A stretch of DNA of 50,562 nt from Candidatus Nanopelagicales bacterium (GTDB lineage: Bacteria; Actinomycetota; Actinomycetes; S36-B12; CAIYMF01). A program made the position numbers and the translations under genes. The stretch's first letter is position 1. Each line of letters begins with the position of its first letter. Location: NCBI GenBank assembly GCA_017882705.1, contig JADGOZ010000070.1, positions 1 to 50,562 of the forward strand. The letters run 5' to 3'. The notes below the pieces were generated by a model that saw only the letters and a list, made by a program, of their open reading frames with translations, searched no databases and had not been told where the DNA came from. Positions 25,152 to 33,247 of the stretch are shown in pieces.

Positions 25152-28100
25152 CAGTACTCCACATCCTGGGACCGGCGACGGATCACGGTGATCTCGTCGC
25201 GTTGGTTGCCGGTCGGCCCGTAGTAGTTGAAGCCGTACGACAGCTGGGCGTACCCGCCGATGAGGTGGCTGGGCTTGATCAGCAGCCGGGTCAGCGCGTT
25301 GTGGATGCCGCCGCGCTTGCCGCTGATCTCGGACTTGGGCACGTCGATGGTGCGGTCCTTCGCGTGGTACATGTAGACCGTGCCCTGCGGCATGCGGTGC
25401 GTGACGACGGCGCGGGCGACGACGACGCCGTTGCGGTTGAACGCCTCGATCCAGTCGTTGTCCTTCACGCCGATCGTGGCGGCGTCCTCCTGGCTCATCC
25501 AGAGGTCGGGGCCGCCTCGGCTCAGGCTCAGCATGAACAGGTTGTCCTGGTACTCCGAGTGGATCGACCACTTCGAGTGCGGGGTCAGGTAGCGCACCGT
25601 CACCTCGAGGCGACCGTCGTCACCGATCCCCTGCGAGCCGAAGATGCGGTGCATGTTCAACGGCGGGCGGTAGACCGGCAGCTGTTCGCCGAGCTCGGTG
25701 ATCCAGTCGTGGTCGAGGAAGAAGTGCTGTCGCCCGGTGAGGGTGTGCCACGGCTTGAGCCGCTCGACGTTGATCGTGAAGGGTGAGTAGCGGCGTCCGC
25801 CGTGCTCGCTGCCGGACCACTCGTGCGAGGTGATGACCGCCTGCGGTCGTGACTGGGTGTCGGCGAAGGTGATCTGGTGACCCTCGTGATCGCTCGCGAG
25901 GTCGGCGAGCTTCTGCCCCGTGCGGGCCTCGAGGAACCTGAAGCCAGCCGTGGCAACGTGGCCGTTCGTCGTTCCGGACAGCGCCAGGATCGTCTCGCAC
26001 GCCTGGGTCGCCGTCGCGAGGTTCGGGCGGCCGTCGGCGAGACCGCCACGCACGGTGCCGTTGACTCGCTTGAGGTAGTCGACCGCAGCGGCCGGCTTGA
26101 GGGTCACGGCCTTGACCGTGGTGCCGAGCCGGTCGATGACAGGACCGAGCGCGACCATCTGGTCGGCGACCGCGCCGAAGTCCCGCTCGACGACGGCGAT
26201 GTTCGGCATCGTCCGTCCTGGGACGGGCTCGCACTCGCCGTACTTCCAGTCGAGCACCTTGCCACCGGGCTGCGAGGTCTCGCCGGGGGTGTCGTGACCG
26301 AGCGGAGTCACGACGACGTCCTTGCGCACGCCGAGGTGCTTGGCCGCCATCGGGCTGAAGACCTTCGACATCGCGACGAACGTGTCGTAGTCGCTCCGGG
26401 TCTCCCAGGGCGGGTCGATCGCGGCGTTGAACGCGTGGACGAACGGGTGCATGTCGGTCGAGGACAGGTCGTACTTCTCGTACCACGTGGCGGCTGGCAG
26501 CAGGACGTCGGAGAACAGCCCGGTCGAGGTCATCCGGAAGTCCAGCGACACGAGCATGTCGAGCTTGCCCTCGGGCGCCTCGTCGCGCCAGACGACCTCG
26601 GTCGGGCGCATGCCCTCGACAGTCTGGTCAGCGCGCACGGCACCGTCGCTGCCGAGAAGGTGGCGCAGGAAGTACTCGTTGCCCTTGCCCGAGGAGCCGA
26701 GCAGGTTCGCGCGCCACACGGTGAGTACGCGCGGGAAGTTCTCCTCGGCGTCGGGGTCCTCGCAGGAGAACCGCAGGTCGCCCTTGACGAGCTGGTCGAC
26801 GACGTACGCCGGCGCCTCGACGCCGGCGGCCGCGGCGTCGTCGGCGAGGTCGAGGGGGTTGCGGTCGAACGTCGGGAAGGACGGGGTCCACCCGAGGCGC
26901 ACGGACTGCGCGAGCGTGTCGGCGAGCGCCTTGCCCTTGAACAGGCCCGTGCCGAGCGGCGTGGACAGGGCGTCCGCCGCGAAGCCGTCGTACCGCCACT
27001 GGTCGGTCGCGAGGTACCAGAACGAGGTGCCGGCCATCTGGCGCGGGGGCCGCACCCAGTCGAGCGCGAACGCGAGCTGTGCCCAGCCGGTGAACGGCCG
27101 CACCTTCTCCTGCCCGACGTAGTGGGCCCAGCCTCCGCCGTTGACGCCCTGGCAGCCGGTGAGGGTCGTCAGCGCGAGCATGGCGCGGTAGATCTGGTCG
27201 GAGTGGAACCAGTGGTTGGTGCCCGCGCCCATCGCGATCATCGAACGACCACCGGACTTCTCGGCGTTGTCGGCGAACTCGCGCGCGATCCGCTCGACGG
27301 CCTCGGCGGGGACCGAGGTGATCTCCTCCTGCCACGCGGGGGTGTACGGCTCCGGGTCGTCGTACCCGGTGGGCCACTCGCCGGGCAGGCCAGGGCGACT
27401 GACTCCGTACTGTGCGAGCAGCAGGTCGAACACCGTCGTGACGAGCCGTCCCGCCACCGTCCGGACCGGGACCCCACGCCGCAGCACGCTGCCGCCCTCG
27501 TTCTCGGCCTGTCCGGTGTCGAAGCGCGGCATGTCGACCGCGACCGACTCGACGCCGTCGTCGTGCAGCGTCAGGACCGGGTCGACGCCCTCGAGGTCGA
27601 GGTTCCATTTGCCCATGCCGCTGTCGGTGTAGCGGTCACCCATCGTGCCGTTGGGCACGACGGGCTCCCCCGTCGCGGAGTCGAGCAGCACCGTGCGCCA
27701 CGCGTCGCCCTCACCGTCGTGACCGAGGTCGGAGGCGGTGAGGAAGCGGTCGGGGACGTAGACGCCGTCGCGCTCGCGCAGGGTGATGAGGAACGGCAGG
27801 TCGGTGTAGCTCTTGACGTAGGACTGGAACCGCTCGACCTGGCGGTCGACGAAGAACTCCTTGAGCACCACGTGGCCCATGGCCATCGCGAGGGCGCCGT
27901 CGGTGCCGGGGTGCGGGGCGAGCCACTCGTCGGCGAACTTCACGTTGTCGGCGTAGTCGGGGCTGACCGCGATGACCTTCTGGCCCTTGTAGCGGGCCTC
28001 GGTCATGAAGTGCGCGTCGGGCGTGCGGGTGACGGGGATATTGGAGCCCCACATCATCAGGTAGGACGCGTTCCACCAGTCCGCGGACTCCGGGACGTCG

Positions 28101-28846
28101 GTCTGGTCGCCGAACACCTGCGGCGAGGCGATCGGGAGGTCGGCGTACCAGTCGTAGAAGGAGAGCATCGTGCCGCCGATGAGGCTGGTGTAGCGGGCAC
28201 CCGCGGCATGGCTGGCCATCGACATCGCGGGGATCGGTGAGAAGCCGGCGACGCGGTCGGGGCCCCACTTCTTGATGGTGTGCACCTGGGCTGCGGCGAC
28301 CATCTCGAGCGCCTCGTCCCAGCGGGTGCGGACCAGTCCTCCCTTGCCGCGTGCCTTCATGTAGACCTTGCGGCGCTCGGGGTCGCCGACGATGTCGGCC
28401 CACGCGTCGACCGGGTCGCCGAGGCGAGCCTTGGCCTCGCGGTACATCTCCAGGAGCACGCCGCGGACGTAGGGATAGCGGACCCGGGTGGGCGAGTAGG
28501 TGTACCAGGAGAACGCCGCACCACGCGGGCATCCGCGCGGCTCGTACTCCGGGGAGTCGGCACCGACCGAGGGATAGTCGGTCTGCTGGTTCTCCCAGGT
28601 GATGATCCCGTCCTTGACGTAGACCTTCCACGAGCACGACCCGGTGCAGTTGACGCCGTGGGTGGACCGCACGATGCGGTCGTGCGACCAGCGGTCGCGG
28701 TAGAAGACGTCGGCGTCGCGCCCGCCCTCGTGGGTGATGGTGCGCAGGTCGTCGGAGACCGCGTTCTTCTGCAGGAGCCTGCGCGCTTTGAGGATGAGCT
28801 CGACGACGTCGCCGTCGGTTCCGGTGCGCGGTGCCTGGGTGGTCAC
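25151..28846 (-). CDS. narG: Respiratory nitrate reductase alpha subunit (Mo-bis-MGD)
   Basis: 1231 residues, GTG 28846 with a perfect AGGAGG six bases upstream. The FS0 cluster ligands are H63, C67, C71 and C106 (HGVNCTGSCSWK and GCPRGA). The Mo region SFYDWYADLPIASPQVFGDQTDVPESADWWN carries the Asp ligand of NarG. Later blocks GTNHWFHSDQIYRAML and NCQGVNGGGWAHYVGQEKVRP are family-typical. It reduces nitrate to nitrite on the inner membrane face, bound to NarHI. Typical length (about 1220 to 1250). It follows the regulator by 23 bases, so they share a transcript. Confidence 0.97.
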   Translation of the reverse strand: MTTQAPRTGTDGDVVELILKARRLLQKNAVSDDLRTITHEGGRDADVFYRDRWSHDRIVRSTHGVNCTGSCSWKVYVKDGIITWENQQTDYPSVGADSPEYEPRGCPRGAAFSWYTYSPTRVRYPYVRGVLLEMYREAKARLGDPVDAWADIVGDPERRKVYMKARGKGGLVRTRWDEALEMVAAAQVHTIKKWGPDRVAGFSPIPAMSMASHAAGARYTSLIGGTMLSFYDWYADLPIASPQVFGDQTDVPESADWWNASYLMMWGSNIPVTRTPDAHFMTEARYKGQKVIAVSPDYADNVKFADEWLAPHPGTDGALAMAMGHVVLKEFFVDRQVERFQSYVKSYTDLPFLITLRERDGVYVPDRFLTASDLGHDGEGDAWRTVLLDSATGEPVVPNGTMGDRYTDSGMGKWNLDLEGVDPVLTLHDDGVESVAVDMPRFDTGQAENEGGSVLRRGVPVRTVAGRLVTTVFDLLLAQYGVSRPGLPGEWPTGYDDPEPYTPAWQEEITSVPAEAVERIAREFADNAEKSGGRSMIAMGAGTNHWFHSDQIYRAMLALTTLTGCQGVNGGGWAHYVGQEKVRPFTGWAQLAFALDWVRPPRQMAGTSFWYLATDQWRYDGFAADALSTPLGTGLFKGKALADTLAQSVRLGWTPSFPTFDRNPLDLADDAAAAGVEAPAYVVDQLVKGDLRFSCEDPDAEENFPRVLTVWRANLLGSSGKGNEYFLRHLLGSDGAVRADQTVEGMRPTEVVWRDEAPEGKLDMLVSLDFRMTSTGLFSDVLLPAATWYEKYDLSSTDMHPFVHAFNAAIDPPWETRSDYDTFVAMSKVFSPMAAKHLGVRKDVVVTPLGHDTPGETSQPGGKVLDWKYGECEPVPGRTMPNIAVVERDFGAVADQMVALGPVIDRLGTTVKAVTLKPAAAVDYLKRVNGTVRGGLADGRPNLATATQACETILALSGTTNGHVATAGFRFLEARTGQKLADLASDHEGHQITFADTQSRPQAVITSHEWSGSEHGGRRYSPFTINVERLKPWHTLTGRQHFFLDHDWITELGEQLPVYRPPLNMHRIFGSQGIGDDGRLEVTVRYLTPHSKWSIHSEYQDNLFMLSLSRGGPDLWMSQEDAATIGVKDNDWIEAFNRNGVVVARAVVTHRMPQGTVYMYHAKDRTIDVPKSEISGKRGGIHNALTRLLIKPSHLIGGYAQLSYGFNYYGPTGNQRDEITVIRRRSQDVEY

Positions 28847-28869
28847 GTGGTCCTCCTGCGGGCGGATGG

Positions 28870-29649
28870 TCAGGTGCGGGGTCGTGGTGAGCGAGCCCGT
28901 GGTGCCACCGGCTTCTTGCCGAGGACGGGCAGCGGGATCGCCTCTTCGGGGGTGGTCGAGTCCACCCTCGTGAGCGTGATGCGACAGGTGAGGGGGGCGT
29001 CGGTCACGAAGGGCTCGAGCGCCGTGGCTCGCAACGGGCTGTCGAGTCGCTCGAGGGTGCGACGCACCATGCCGAGGTGCACGCCGCACACGACGGACGG
29101 GTTGGTCCGCGCGACGTCCGCGAACGGGCAGTGCCGCAGCATCACGGTGCCGTGCTCGAGATCCATCTCGGGTGCGAACCCGAGCTCGTCGAGCAGTGAC
29201 TCGAGCTCCGCGGCCGCTACCTCCGGAGTCGTCGGCCGGGCCGGCCACGCATGGTCGGCCAACGCCTCGATCCAACCCTCGCCGGCGGCGAGGGCCGCGG
29301 CCGCCGGATCGTCCGTGGCAGCGAGGCCGCGGGCCAGGACGGTCGCGAGGGCCCGGTAGTCGTCTTCGCCACGGCCACGCGGTTCGTCGGCCGGAGGGCG
29401 GCGGGTCGCGGTGTACAGGGCACGAGGACGGCCGGGCTCGGCTCGACGCTCGCTCACCTGCTCCACGAGCCCGACCTCCACGAGCTGCTCGAGATGCAGC
29501 CGCGCGGTGTTGGGGTGGAGCCCGAGCGCCTCGGCCGCCTCGAGGACGGTCACCGGCGCCGTGGCCCGGGTCAGGTAGTCGAGGAGCTCGACACGGCGTG
29601 GGGACGCGAGCACCTGGCGGGTGCGCAGCATCGACTCGTCGGTGACCAT
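28870..29649 (-). CDS. HTH transcriptional regulator with conserved Cys (SufR-like), probable nitrate operon regulator
   Basis: 259 residues, ATG 29649. Winged helix: LASPRRVELLDYLTRATAPVTVLEAAEALGLHPNTARLHLEQLVEVGLVEQ (about 14-64) with a basic wing (SERRAEPGRPRALY). The C-terminal part has MLRHCPFADVARTNPSVVCGVHLGMV and TDAPLTCRIT: three Cys placed as in SufR-type ArsR/DeoR-like regulators, where they bind an Fe-S cluster. So a redox or NO/oxygen-responsive regulator is likely; this is inference. It heads the leftward nar operon and is divergent to narK, across a 75-bp region with an inverted repeat. Confidence 0.82.
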   Translation of the reverse strand: MVTDESMLRTRQVLASPRRVELLDYLTRATAPVTVLEAAEALGLHPNTARLHLEQLVEVGLVEQVSERRAEPGRPRALYTATRRPPADEPRGRGEDDYRALATVLARGLAATDDPAAAALAAGEGWIEALADHAWPARPTTPEVAAAELESLLDELGFAPEMDLEHGTVMLRHCPFADVARTNPSVVCGVHLGMVRRTLERLDSPLRATALEPFVTDAPLTCRITLTRVDSTTPEEAIPLPVLGKKPVAPRARSPRPRT

Positions 29650-29724
29650 GGTTGCAATATTCCCTATCTGAGGTGTAAAAACAATCCTGACAGGGAAAAC
29701 CTACCGCCGAGAGCCGGTGACACG
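29650..29724. promoter_or_regulatory. Divergent nar promoter region with operator-like inverted repeat
   Basis: 75 bases, markedly AT-richer than the neighbourhood. TTCCCTATC (29660-29668) and GACAGGGAA (29689-29697) form an inverted repeat, eight of nine positions matching, with 20 bases between. AATATT (29656-29661), six bases before the regulator ATG, is a possible -10 for a leaderless regulator message. A good site for autoregulation by the adjacent HTH protein. Confidence 0.55.
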
Positions 29725-30960
29725 ATGGTGTCCTCGCACGAAACCCCGACGTCCCCCCGGCTCGACACGCCTGCCGTGGCGACGTCGAACGCGATCCCCA
29801 GGGGCGCAGCACTCCAGCTGCTGCTGGCCACCGTCGGGTTCGGCGTCAACTTCTGGGCCTGGGCGCTCATGGGCCCGCTCGGCCCGGCGTACAAGACACT
29901 GCTCGGTCTCACGCCGTTCCAGCAGTCGCTCGTGGTGGCCGTCCCGGTCATCGTCGGATCGCTCGGCCGCATCCCGATCGGCGGTCTCACCGACAAGCTC
30001 GGCGCGCGGGTCATGTTCCCCGCGGTCAGCTTCCTGACGATCCTGCCGGTGCTCTACGTCGGCCACCTCGCGACCAGCTTCGTCACCCTCCTCATCGGCG
30101 GGTTCTTCCTCGGCCTCGGCGGCACGGCGTTCGCCGTCGGCGTCCCCTTCGTCAACGCCTGGTTCCCCCCGGCGCGCCGCGGGTTCGCGCTCGGCATCTT
30201 CGGCGTCGGCATGGGCGGCACCGCGATCTCGGCGTTCACCACCGTGAAGCTCGCGACGTCGCACTCCGCGTCGTTCCCGTTCGACGTCGTCGCGGTGGTG
30301 CTCGCGATCTACGGCGCCCTCGCGCTCCTCCTGCTCCGTGACGCCGCGGGTCGCACTGCGAGCAGCGGATCGTTCTGGGCCCGCATCGCCACCGCGATGA
30401 GGCTCAAGGTCACGATCCAGCTCTCGGTCCTGTACGCCGTGGGGTTCGGCGGGTTCGTCGCCTTCAGCGTCTACCTGCCCACGTACCTCAAGAACGCGTA
30501 CCACCTCACGGCCGACGACGCGTCCTCACGGACCGCGGGCTTCGTCGTTCTCGCCGTCGTCGCGCGCCCCGTCGGCGGCTGGCTGTCGGACCGGTTCCAC
30601 CCGGTGCCCGTCCTCACCGTGTGCTTCACCGTCGTGTTCGCCCTCGCGGCCGTCGCCGCCCTGCAGCTCACGCTCCTCCCCGGCGCCACTCTCGCCTTCC
30701 TCGGCATGGCCGCCGCCCTCGGCGCCGCGGCCGGTGGCGTGTTCGCCCTCGTCGCACGAGTGGCTCCCGCCGACAAGGTCGGTTCGGTCACGGGTGTCGT
30801 CGGCGCCGCGGGCGGGCTCGGCGGCTTCATCCCGCCGCTGATCATGGGCTACTTCTACGGCCTCAACGGCACCTACACGATCGGCTTCGTCCTGCTCGCA
30901 CTGCTGGCCGGCGCGGCGGCCCTCTACACCTGGACGGCGATGCGCACGGCCAACGCCTGA
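29725..30960 (+). CDS. narK: Nitrate/nitrite transporter (MFS, NarK family)
   Basis: 411 residues from ATG 29725; the longer frame runs into the regulator gene and is rejected. Twelve hydrophobic helices. NarK signature: helix 1 LLLATVGFGVNFWAWALMGPLG, GLTPFQQSLVVAVPVIVGSLGRIPIGGLTDKLGARVMF (cytosolic loop with R and D), GTAFAVGVPFVNAWFPPARRGFALGIFGVGMGGTA (nitrate signature Gly-rich), and GAAGGLGGFIPPLIMGYFYG for the second one. It exchanges nitrate for nitrite across the membrane. First gene of the rightward operon. Confidence 0.93.
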   Translation: MVSSHETPTSPRLDTPAVATSNAIPRGAALQLLLATVGFGVNFWAWALMGPLGPAYKTLLGLTPFQQSLVVAVPVIVGSLGRIPIGGLTDKLGARVMFPAVSFLTILPVLYVGHLATSFVTLLIGGFFLGLGGTAFAVGVPFVNAWFPPARRGFALGIFGVGMGGTAISAFTTVKLATSHSASFPFDVVAVVLAIYGALALLLLRDAAGRTASSGSFWARIATAMRLKVTIQLSVLYAVGFGGFVAFSVYLPTYLKNAYHLTADDASSRTAGFVVLAVVARPVGGWLSDRFHPVPVLTVCFTVVFALAAVAALQLTLLPGATLAFLGMAAALGAAAGGVFALVARVAPADKVGSVTGVVGAAGGLGGFIPPLIMGYFYGLNGTYTIGFVLLALLAGAAALYTWTAMRTANA

Positions 30961-31047
30961 CCCGCACGCGGCCTCCCGCCCGTGAGCGGCCGCCGGCACC
31001 ACCAGGTCGAACGTGACCGAACCCAGATCCGACACTCAGGAGCATCC

Positions 31048-31368
31048 GTGGACATCAGCATCACCACCCCAGACGACGTCGCGACCGAGGCACCGACCGG
31101 CGGCTGCGGGGGGAACTGCACCTGCGGTGCGGCGACCGACGAGACCCCGGCACTCGACGTCCGGGCGATCCCGCACTCGATCCGTCACGCCTCGGTGCTC
31201 GGCGCCGTCAGCGGCGTCGCCGTGGGCACCTCGCTCGTCCTCATCGCCCCCCACGACCCCCTCCCGCTGCTGGGCGAGATCGACGAGCGCGAGCCGGGGG
31301 CGTTCGACGTCACCTACGACGAGCGCGGCCCTGACGCATGGCACGTGCGCCTGACCCGTGTGAGCTGA
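31048..31368 (+). CDS. DUF2249 domain protein
   Basis: 106 residues from GTG 31048, with AGGAG six bases upstream; an in-frame ATG at 30982 has no site. The N-terminal 35 residues carry a Cys-Gly cluster (GGCGGNCTCGAA) that could ligate metal. The rest, DVRAIPHSIRHASVLGAVSGVAVGTSLVLIAPHDPLPLLGEIDEREPGAFDVTY, is the DUF2249 domain, which often occurs with hemerythrin or nitrate/NO genes. Its function is not known; a link to NO or metal handling is inferred from context. Confidence 0.82.
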   Translation: MDISITTPDDVATEAPTGGCGGNCTCGAATDETPALDVRAIPHSIRHASVLGAVSGVAVGTSLVLIAPHDPLPLLGEIDEREPGAFDVTYDERGPDAWHVRLTRVS

Positions 31369-31371
31369 CCC

Positions 31372-31839
31372 GTGTGCTCCTACTGCGGGTGCCGCGCGCT
31401 CGCCTCGATCGCGCAGCTCACCGCCGAGCACGAGCAGATCGTCAACCTCATGGGCGACGTGCGACGCGCGGTGGGGTCCGTCGATGCGACGGTGCTCGAG
31501 ACCGCGACCAGCATGCTGACCGCTGCACTTGCCCGGCACACGACCGGCGAGGAGCGCTCGCTGTTCACCGAGCTTCGTGACGACCCGGAGCTCGCCGATC
31601 ACGTCAACGAGCTGTGCGCCGAGCATGTCGACCTGGACACCCGCCTTGGTCGCCTCCAGCCCGGAGGCACAGCCGCCGTCCACGACCTCGAGGGCCTACT
31701 GCGTCGCCACATCGACAAGGAGGAGAACGGGCTGTTCCCCGCCGCCGCCATCAGCCTCGACGGCGCCGCCTGGGACCGGGTCGACGTACGGCTGGCGGAC
31801 GACGCTGCCCCGCACCTGTCGGGAGCGGAGTCACGATGA
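31372..31839 (+). CDS. Hemerythrin-domain protein
   Basis: 155 residues from GTG 31372, three bases after the previous stop. N-terminal CSYCGC (2-7) precedes a four-helix hemerythrin fold with the iron ligands in order: TAEHEQI, HTTGEERSLF, CAEHVDL and RRHIDKEENGLFP (H-HxxxE-H-HxxxE). Such proteins bind O2 or NO at a di-iron site or repair Fe-S centres. In this operon, NO made from nitrite is the likely threat. Its stop overlaps moeA as ATGA. Confidence 0.9.
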   Translation: MCSYCGCRALASIAQLTAEHEQIVNLMGDVRRAVGSVDATVLETATSMLTAALARHTTGEERSLFTELRDDPELADHVNELCAEHVDLDTRLGRLQPGGTAAVHDLEGLLRRHIDKEENGLFPAAAISLDGAAWDRVDVRLADDAAPHLSGAESR

Positions 31840-33035
31840 ACCCGCCGATCACCGCCACCCCACGCCCGGTGACCACGGGCCTGGTCGCGCCCGGCTTCGA
31901 CACGGCGCGCGAGGCGGCGCACGCATCGGGCGAGCCCCTGGGCACCGAGACCGTTCCGCTGCGGCTCGGACATCGCCGCGTCCTGGCCGCGGACGTCCAC
32001 GCAGCCACCGATCTGCCACCGTTCGCGGCGTCGGCGATGGACGGATGGGCCGTGAGCGGAACCGGCCCCTGGATCGTCGCCGGCGCCGTCCTGGCCGGGG
32101 TGCTACCGAGCGCGACGCTGTCCCGCGGCCAGGCGACGGCGATCGCGACCGGGGCCGCAGTCCCCTTCGGGACCACCGCCGTCGTGCGGCGCGAGGACGC
32201 AACGATCGCAGGGGCGCTGCTCACGGCCGGCGTCGAGGCAGGGCGCCACATCCGGCCGGCCGGCGAGGAGGCCGCCCGCGGCACACTGCTCCTGACGGCA
32301 GGGACCGTCCTGGGGCCGGCGCACCTCGGTGTCGCCGCCGCTGCCGGCGCCGACGTGCTGGAGGTCGTACGCCGCCCCGTGGCACGCCTGCTCGTGCTCG
32401 GCGACGAGTTGCTCGACCACGGCATCCCCCACGCCGGGTGGATCCGCGACTCGCTCGGACCTCAGGTCCCGGCGTGGCTCGCGCGGCTCGACGTCGACTG
32501 CGTCGGCGTCGAGCGCGTCACCGACACGCTCGACGCGCACATCGAGGCCATCGAGGCAGTCGCCGACGCCGAGCTCGTCGTCACCACGGGAGGAACCGCC
32601 GCCGGCCCCGCCGACCACCTGCACCGGGCGATCGGAGCGCTCGGGGGCACGCTGGTCGTCGACTCCGTCTCCCTCCGGCCGGGGCACCCGATGCTGCTCG
32701 CGCGCCTGCCCGGCCGACGCTGGCTGCTCGGTCTCCCCGGCAACCCGCAGTCCGCCGTGGCGGCACTCCTCACCCTGGGCGCTCCCCTGGTGGCTGCACT
32801 CCTGGGGACGCCGCTACCGCAGCTCGGACTGACCACGAGCGATGTCGCGCTGCTGGCACCGCCGAGCGCGACCCGTCTGGTCCTCGCGACCCTGGAAGCA
32901 GGGTTGGCCGTTCCCACGGACCATCACGGGTCCGGGATGCTCCGCGGCCTCGCCGTCGCCGACGGCTACGCCGTCGTCCCACCCGGCGGAGCACTGCCGG
33001 GCGATCTGCTGCGCTGGCTCCCCCTGCCGACATGA
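31836..33035 (+). CDS. moeA: Molybdopterin molybdenumtransferase (MoeA)
   Basis: 399 residues from ATG 31836. Order of motifs: LPPFAASAMDGWAV (the MoeA SAMDG loop), IATGAAVPFGTTAVVRRED, RRPVARLLVLGDELLDHG, the MPT-binding TTGGTAAGPADHLHRAI, and LPGRRWLLGLPGNPQSAVAALLTL with the LPGNP turn. The C-terminal domain is complete. It inserts molybdate into adenylated molybdopterin, supplying NarG. I see no moaA-E or mobA here, so those steps must be encoded elsewhere. Overlaps both neighbours by four bases. Confidence 0.9.
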   Translation: MNPPITATPRPVTTGLVAPGFDTAREAAHASGEPLGTETVPLRLGHRRVLAADVHAATDLPPFAASAMDGWAVSGTGPWIVAGAVLAGVLPSATLSRGQATAIATGAAVPFGTTAVVRREDATIAGALLTAGVEAGRHIRPAGEEAARGTLLLTAGTVLGPAHLGVAAAAGADVLEVVRRPVARLLVLGDELLDHGIPHAGWIRDSLGPQVPAWLARLDVDCVGVERVTDTLDAHIEAIEAVADAELVVTTGGTAAGPADHLHRAIGALGGTLVVDSVSLRPGHPMLLARLPGRRWLLGLPGNPQSAVAALLTLGAPLVAALLGTPLPQLGLTTSDVALLAPPSATRLVLATLEAGLAVPTDHHGSGMLRGLAVADGYAVVPPGGALPGDLLRWLPLPT

Positions 33036-33241
33036 CCGACCCTGCGAGCGGCTCGGCGCTGCAGCAGCTCCGACGCTGGGAGCAGGCCGGTGGGCTCTGG
33101 CGTGTCGTGGCGCGCGGGGCGGACTTCGTCGACATCGCCCTCCTCACCTGCTCAGCGGACGAGGAGATGGGCCGCCTGCACACGAACGACCCTGCAGTGC
33201 TCGCGCTCGTCCGCGAGGTTCCGCTCGCCTCCTCGGAGTAG
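33032..33241 (+). CDS. Small conserved protein between moeA and the membrane protein
   Basis: 69 residues from ATG 33032, overlapping the moeA stop (ATGA). LQQLRRWEQAGGLWRVVARGADFVDIALLTCSADEEMGRLHTNDPAVLALV has a helix and beta strands and one Cys. I recall similar small proteins in other actinobacteria near nitrogen-metabolism genes but know no name or function. The tight overlaps on both sides support that it is real and belongs to the operon. Confidence 0.65.
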   Translation: MTDPASGSALQQLRRWEQAGGLWRVVARGADFVDIALLTCSADEEMGRLHTNDPAVLALVREVPLASSE

Positions 33242-33247
33242 GCGACG

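Noticed and set aside
25877-28240. 787-residue open frame opposite narG
   Set aside because: Antisense shadow of narG; Val/Glu/Arg-biased, no motif and no ribosome site.
29251-29724. Upstream extension of narK into the regulator gene
   Set aside because: Runs antisense through the regulator's coding region; the narK family begins near the ATG at 29725.
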